A DNA stretch of 34,724 bases from DAOSVX01 sp964440405. GTDB taxonomy: Bacteria; Bacillota_I; Bacilli_A; RF39; UBA660. Location: NCBI GenBank assembly GCA_964440405.1, contig CAYTSB010000004.1:1-34724 (forward strand), read 5' to 3'. The notes below the pieces were generated by a model. The model ran no database searches. It was given only the letters and a program-made list of their open reading frames with translations, and was not told the DNA's origin. This document shows, in pieces, positions 31,633-34,724 of the stretch. Each line of letters opens with the position of its first letter. Position 1 is the first letter of the stretch. Both the position numbers and the translations under genes were made by a program.

Positions 31633-32061
31633 ATGAACACATTTATGCAAAAAAAAGAAACAGTTGAGAGAAAATGGTATGTAATTGATGCAACTGATAA
31701 AAATTTAGGAAGACTTGCTTCAAAAGCAGCAACAATCTTAAAAGGAAAACACAAGGCAACATTTACTCCTCATATTGATTGTGGCGATTATATAATTGTT
31801 ATCAATGCGGAGAAAATTAATTTAACTGGAGCAAAGCTTGATAAAAAAATATATTATAATCATAGTGGATATCCAGGAGGATTAAGAGAAAGAACTGCAG
31901 CAGTTATGAAAGAAAAATATCCAGAAGAAATGGTTGAAAGAGCTATAAAAGGAATGCTTCCTAAAGGAAGACTTGGTAAGCAAATGTATACAAAACTTTT
32001 TGTTTATAGAGGATCTGAACATAAACATATCGCTCAAAAACCAGAAACTTTGGAAATTTAG
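31633..32061 (+). CDS. rplM: 50S ribosomal protein L13
   Basis: The 142-residue protein shows the L13 signatures RKWYVIDATDKNLGRLASKAA, HIDCGDYIIVINA and GMLPKGRLGKQMYTKLFVY. A short N-terminal extension (MNTFMQKKE) is usual in Bacilli. rpsI follows nine bases later. truA and ecfT, normally just upstream, are absent. Confidence 0.97.
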   Translation: MNTFMQKKETVERKWYVIDATDKNLGRLASKAATILKGKHKATFTPHIDCGDYIIVINAEKINLTGAKLDKKIYYNHSGYPGGLRERTAAVMKEKYPEEMVERAIKGMLPKGRLGKQMYTKLFVYRGSEHKHIAQKPETLEI

Positions 32062-32070
32062 GAGGAAACA

Positions 32071-32484
32071 ATGAGTAAGAAAGATTTTTATATTGGTACT
32101 GGTCGTCGTAAACGTTCAAGTGCCCAAGTAAAATTAATGCCAGGGAAAGGCAACATTACTATTAATGGTTTAAAGGTAGAAGAATATATGCCTTTTGCAG
32201 TATTAATAATGGATTTAAAACAACCTCTAGTAGCTACAGGAAACGAAAATAAATTTGATGTTGAAGTAGTTGTTAAAGGAGGAGGTTTCTCAGGCCAAAC
32301 TGGTGCTATTCGCTTAGGAATAACTAGAGCATTATTAGCTTATGATGCAGATGTAGCTAGCGATAGTTCATATCGTAAAGTTTTAAAAGCAAATGGTTTA
32401 GTAACTAGAGATCCAAGAATAAAAGAAAGAAAAAAATACGGATTAAAGAAAGCTCGTAGAGCTCCACAATTCTCAAAACGTTAA
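32071..32484 (+). CDS. rpsI: 30S ribosomal protein S9
   Basis: The 137-residue protein has GTGRRKRSSAQVKLMPG, GGGFSGQTGAIRLGITRAL and the terminal KARRAPQFSKR, whose basic tail reaches the P-site tRNA. AGGAGG precedes the start; it forms the standard rplM-rpsI operon and is followed by a strong terminator. Confidence 0.98.
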   Translation: MSKKDFYIGTGRRKRSSAQVKLMPGKGNITINGLKVEEYMPFAVLIMDLKQPLVATGNENKFDVEVVVKGGGFSGQTGAIRLGITRALLAYDADVASDSSYRKVLKANGLVTRDPRIKERKKYGLKKARRAPQFSKR

Positions 32485-32498
32485 TAAAGTTATTTTCG

Positions 32499-32530
32499 AG
32501 CTCTATATTTTTAAAAATATAGAGCTTTTT
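32499..32530 (+). terminator. Intrinsic terminator after rpsI
   Basis: A perfect 28-base palindrome (14-bp arms; AGCTCTATATTTTT on the left) followed by TTTT. It may also work on the opposite strand. It separates the conserved block from the accessory tail. Confidence 0.85.
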
Positions 32531-32532
32531 GC

Positions 32533-32561
32533 TTTACAGCATATATAAATTATGTTAGGAT
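32533..32561 (+). promoter_or_regulatory. Candidate promoter for the 216-residue gene
   Basis: TTTACA (32533-32538) and TAGGAT (32556-32561) are 17 bases apart, with an extended TG motif. Confidence 0.45.
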
Positions 32562-32583
32562 AATAAATCACAAAGAGGTTTAA

Positions 32584-33234
32584 ATGATAAAGGTAGAAAA
32601 AATAGGCAATGGCATTTCTCCAGATATTAGAATTTCTGATGAAACCAAATCTTTTATGATTGCCAGGAATAATTTGCCCGATTTATGCTGGTATCCAGAA
32701 ATCAACCATTTTAAAAATGATTCAGATATAACTTTTACAATAAGAGAAGATGATGGCAATATTTTTACATTATTTAACAAATTATATCAGGATGTTATAG
32801 AAGGGAATATATTTCCTTTAAAAGAGGAAGATATTCGCAATAAATCTCCCGAAGCGATAAAAAAATTAAAACTTGAAAAGAAAAAAGAGCGGGCTCAATA
32901 TCAAGAAGATGCAAAAATAAGTGGTTTAGTTACTAATGGTGTAATTAGTTGGCATAGTGAAGATTATGATCCTTATAATTTAGCAAGTGTTTTAACTATT
33001 AGTAAAATTAATGGCGAAATAGTAATAACTTTTAAGAAAAATAAAAACAATTTTGAAAATCCATTCAGTATGTCTACTTATAATGTTAGAATAACTGAAT
33101 CAGGAAGTATGTATTATTTGTTTTTTGTTATATTTGTTAATTTTAGAAGACAACTACAAGCGCTGGAATGGGACGAACCCACTATTACAAGTGAAGTTAA
33201 AAAACTAGTTATTTCACAAGAAAACGGATCATAA
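32584..33234 (+). CDS. Hypothetical protein, 216 residues
   Basis: I do not recognise this protein. It is mainly hydrophilic, with a Lys/Glu-rich helical middle (about residues 75-112, KKLKLEKKKERAQYQ) that separates two beta-rich parts. The C-terminal part has a hydrophobic stretch, YYLFFVIFVNF (about 178-190), that could be a core strand or weak membrane segment. No signal peptide is seen. GAGG precedes the ATG, and the gene has its own promoter and terminator. It lies next to a phage-tail-like gene at the edge of the conserved region, but codon use is similar to that of its neighbours. Confidence 0.75.
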   Translation: MIKVEKIGNGISPDIRISDETKSFMIARNNLPDLCWYPEINHFKNDSDITFTIREDDGNIFTLFNKLYQDVIEGNIFPLKEEDIRNKSPEAIKKLKLEKKKERAQYQEDAKISGLVTNGVISWHSEDYDPYNLASVLTISKINGEIVITFKKNKNNFENPFSMSTYNVRITESGSMYYLFFVIFVNFRRQLQALEWDEPTITSEVKKLVISQENGS

Positions 33235-33254
33235 AATAAAAATTGTTAACTTTT

Positions 33255-33279
33255 AAGGCGTATGCAAATACGTCTTTTT
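33255..33279 (+). terminator. Intrinsic terminator after the 216-residue gene
   Basis: GGCGTAT and ATACGTC form a 7-bp stem with loop GCAA, extended by A-T pairs, followed by TTTTT. Confidence 0.8.
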
Positions 33280-33485
33280 CTTTTACTTAATATAATATGA
33301 TGAAAGGAGGATTTTATATTAAAAAAACAATATCTTTTAATCCATGAATTTAAAAGATATTAAAAAGTGGTTATAAAAAGCACTTCAAACATAAATGCTT
33401 TTTTTATTGGAGAAAATATTTAGGGATATTATCTTGATTTAAAAAACCACACAAATTATTAAAAGAAAAAAAGGAAAGTGAAATA
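33280..33485. other. Intergenic stretch with orphan ribosome site and two inverted repeats
   Basis: Contains TATAAT at 33291-33296 and a strong AAAGGAGG at 33303-33310 with no reading frame worth the name after it. A 12-bp perfect inverted repeat (33329-33340 and 33350-33361) follows. Then comes a terminator-like hairpin (AAAAAGCA at 33375-33382, TGCTTTTT at 33396-33403). The last part has a possible promoter TTGATT (33434-33439)-17-TATTAA for the next gene. Confidence 0.5.
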
Positions 33486-34634
33486 ATGAATTTAACAGAT
33501 CAAATAGTAAGTGGAATAAATGAAATAAACTTACAAAATTCACTTAATGCTGTATTATTGGAGCTTAAAGTGACAATGGGAGCAAATACAGTTGCTCCAA
33601 GTGGAGATGAGATGATTATTTATGTAGATAAAGAATCGTCAGGTAATCCCACATCAGAAAGAAAACAATATGTTTTTAATTTAGGAAACCCCTTAAAATA
33701 TTATAATCAAGTAGGAGATGAATTAGTTCAAACAGTTAAAATTAAAAATAACGATATTATAATGACTGCAGTTGTTAATAGAGCAATTGGTAATGATGGG
33801 ACATCAGATTATATTATGGATGATATTATAGTTGAAGAATTAGAAAATATCCCTATTACATTATTCGAAGGAACCAATTATATATATACAAACTATCTAA
33901 ATGCTAGCATTGATTTAATTTATCCTAAGAATAACTTTGAAAATAAAGTGTTGCTAAATAACGCTATATATTGTGATAATAAATTAAATAGCACTAATGA
34001 ATTTACCTTAGATGATATTTATTTTAAAGATGCATTTACTAAAAATGAAGATGATTTAAATTTAGAAGTAAACAATATTAGTATTGATAGTATATCTTCT
34101 AACAATGATAATTTTAGTTTAGATAGTAATGGTAATTTAACAGTAAACAGTATTACTAGCAATAATTCTTCTGGATTAATGGATAATGAAGCCATATGTA
34201 ATTTAATTTATCCGATTGGGAGCATTTATTTATCAGTAAGCAGCGTTAATCCGGCAACCTTATTTGGTGGTAACTGGACTCAGCTTAAAGATAGATTTTT
34301 ATTAGGCAGTGGTGACACTTATAATAATGGTGCTACCGGAGGAAGTGCTAATCACACTCATACTTCTTCAGCCCATAGTCATAGCTATGGCAGTTTATAT
34401 GCTGCTATCAATTTCGCCGGTACCAACGGAACAAGATATAGAACTAAAACCGGAGTATCATATACGCCCAACGAAAGAAAAGCCGACAGTGGAGCGGGCT
34501 ATACATATAGTACAGCTTTAAACGAAGGAGTTCAAATATATGGCGATACTGCAAGTACAACTCCAGGTGGTACCGGAAGTACTTCAACTTTACCACCATA
34601 TTTAGTTGTTTATATGTGGAAAAGAATAGCATAG
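33486..34634 (+). CDS. Phage tail-fibre/baseplate-like protein with gp10-type C-terminal domain
   Basis: A 382-residue protein. Residues 1-130 form an unfamiliar beta-rich region. Residues 130-235 are Asn/Ser/Asp-rich and repeat-like (DSISSNNDN, SNGNLTVNSITSNNSS), as in fibre shafts. The C-terminal 145 residues match the T4 gp10/tail-collar-type domain: YPIGSIYLSVSSVNPATLF, GGNWTQLKDRFLLGSGDTY, a GATGGSANHTHT segment and the ending LPPYLVVYMWKRIA. The histidine-rich HTHTSSAHSHS could bind metal in a trimer. No signal peptide is seen. No other phage genes are visible nearby, so it may be a cargo fibre, an exported adhesin-like module, or the first gene of an element beyond the window. Confidence 0.8.
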   Translation: MNLTDQIVSGINEINLQNSLNAVLLELKVTMGANTVAPSGDEMIIYVDKESSGNPTSERKQYVFNLGNPLKYYNQVGDELVQTVKIKNNDIIMTAVVNRAIGNDGTSDYIMDDIIVEELENIPITLFEGTNYIYTNYLNASIDLIYPKNNFENKVLLNNAIYCDNKLNSTNEFTLDDIYFKDAFTKNEDDLNLEVNNISIDSISSNNDNFSLDSNGNLTVNSITSNNSSGLMDNEAICNLIYPIGSIYLSVSSVNPATLFGGNWTQLKDRFLLGSGDTYNNGATGGSANHTHTSSAHSHSYGSLYAAINFAGTNGTRYRTKTGVSYTPNERKADSGAGYTYSTALNEGVQIYGDTASTTPGGTGSTSTLPPYLVVYMWKRIA

Positions 34635-34642
34635 AGGTAATT

Positions 34643-34702
34643 ATGAAAAAAATTGAATTAACTCATAAAAGTGGATTGTCAACACTAAATTGTACAAATT
34701 AA
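34643..34702 (+). pseudogene. 19-residue frame, possible gene remnant
   Basis: An ATG with GAGGT upstream opens a 19-codon frame (MKKIELTHKSGLSTLNCTN) closed by TAA. The strong start and abrupt stop fit the beginning of a gene cut by a mutation or insertion. The sequence after position 34690 could be the end of a mobile element, but the window stops too soon to tell. Confidence 0.3.
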
Positions 34703-34724
34703 ATGAGAACACAATTGATTTTTG

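Noticed and set aside
1..34724. Mollicutes-type genetic code (TGA as Trp) suggested by low G+C
   Set aside because: TGA serves as stop in mnmG, holB, ricT and yabG, and tryptophans are coded by TGG.
1..34724. CRISPR arrays, tRNA or rRNA genes
   Set aside because: No regularly spaced direct repeats and no tRNA-like TTCGA-type arms or rRNA sequence were seen on reading; the only multi-copy elements are the NBS and parS palindromes.

Overview
The window is AT-rich (estimated by eye, not computed, at under 30% G+C) and carries a bacterial replication origin with the gene order of the class Bacilli. To the left of dnaA the genes run leftward (rpmH, rnpA, yidC, jag, mnmE, mnmG, rsmG). To the right almost everything runs rightward (dnaA to rpsI), as expected when replication starts around dnaA. 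TGA is used as a stop (mnmG, holB, ricT, yabG), so this is not a Mollicutes-type code 4 genome. The sporulation genes (bofA, spoVT, yabG, yabP, yabQ, plus spoVG and veg) and the compaction of the gene order suggest an endospore-forming or recently sporulating member of Bacilli with a reduced genome, perhaps an uncultured gut lineage. The exact taxon cannot be read from this sequence.

Layout. 1-5534: rsmG (partial), mnmG, mnmE, jag, yidC, rnpA and rpmH, for tRNA wobble modification, rRNA methylation, membrane insertion and the RNase P protein. 5535-7289: a bipartite oriC flanking dnaA, with DnaA boxes on both sides and a DnaA-trio array just before dnaN. 7290-14507: dnaN, comK, recF, gyrB, gyrA; a ComK-type competence regulator sits where relatives usually have a small S4-domain gene. 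14504-14841: a gene-poor block in which three Noc-type palindromes (ATTTCCCGGGAAAT) alternate with three perfect ParB parS sites (TGTTTCACGTGAAACA) around a short SRP RNA. Two further Noc-type sites lie inside rnpA and upstream of tatD. 14859-24218: tadA, dnaX, ebfC, recR, bofA, holB, ricT, trmN6, pth, mfd. 24211-24699: ppa, the only clear leftward gene right of the origin. 24809-30030: spoVT, tatD, a 3D-domain protein, ksgA, yabG, veg, spoVG, yabP, yabQ, divIC. 30141-31504: two overlapping ABC ATPase genes in the ecfA1/ecfA2 position whose catalytic motifs have been lost. 31633-32484: rplM and rpsI behind a consensus promoter. 32584 to the end: an accessory segment with an unknown 216-residue protein, a phage tail-fibre-like protein with a gp10-type C-terminal domain, and a 19-codon remnant at the edge.

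How it fits together. Origin firing (DnaA boxes and trios), origin segregation (parS) and nucleoid occlusion (Noc-type sites) are written into the same few kilobases as the replisome genes. ParB and Noc themselves are not in the window; in relatives their genes lie just beyond rsmG. Sporulation and competence regulators (comK, ricT, spoVT, bofA, spoVG) are embedded in this core.

The most unusual observations are the interleaved NBS/parS array around the SRP RNA, the tandem pseudo-ATPases at the ECF locus, ComK in the dnaN-recF gap with a possible K-box, and the lone tail-fibre-like gene beside ribosomal protein genes.
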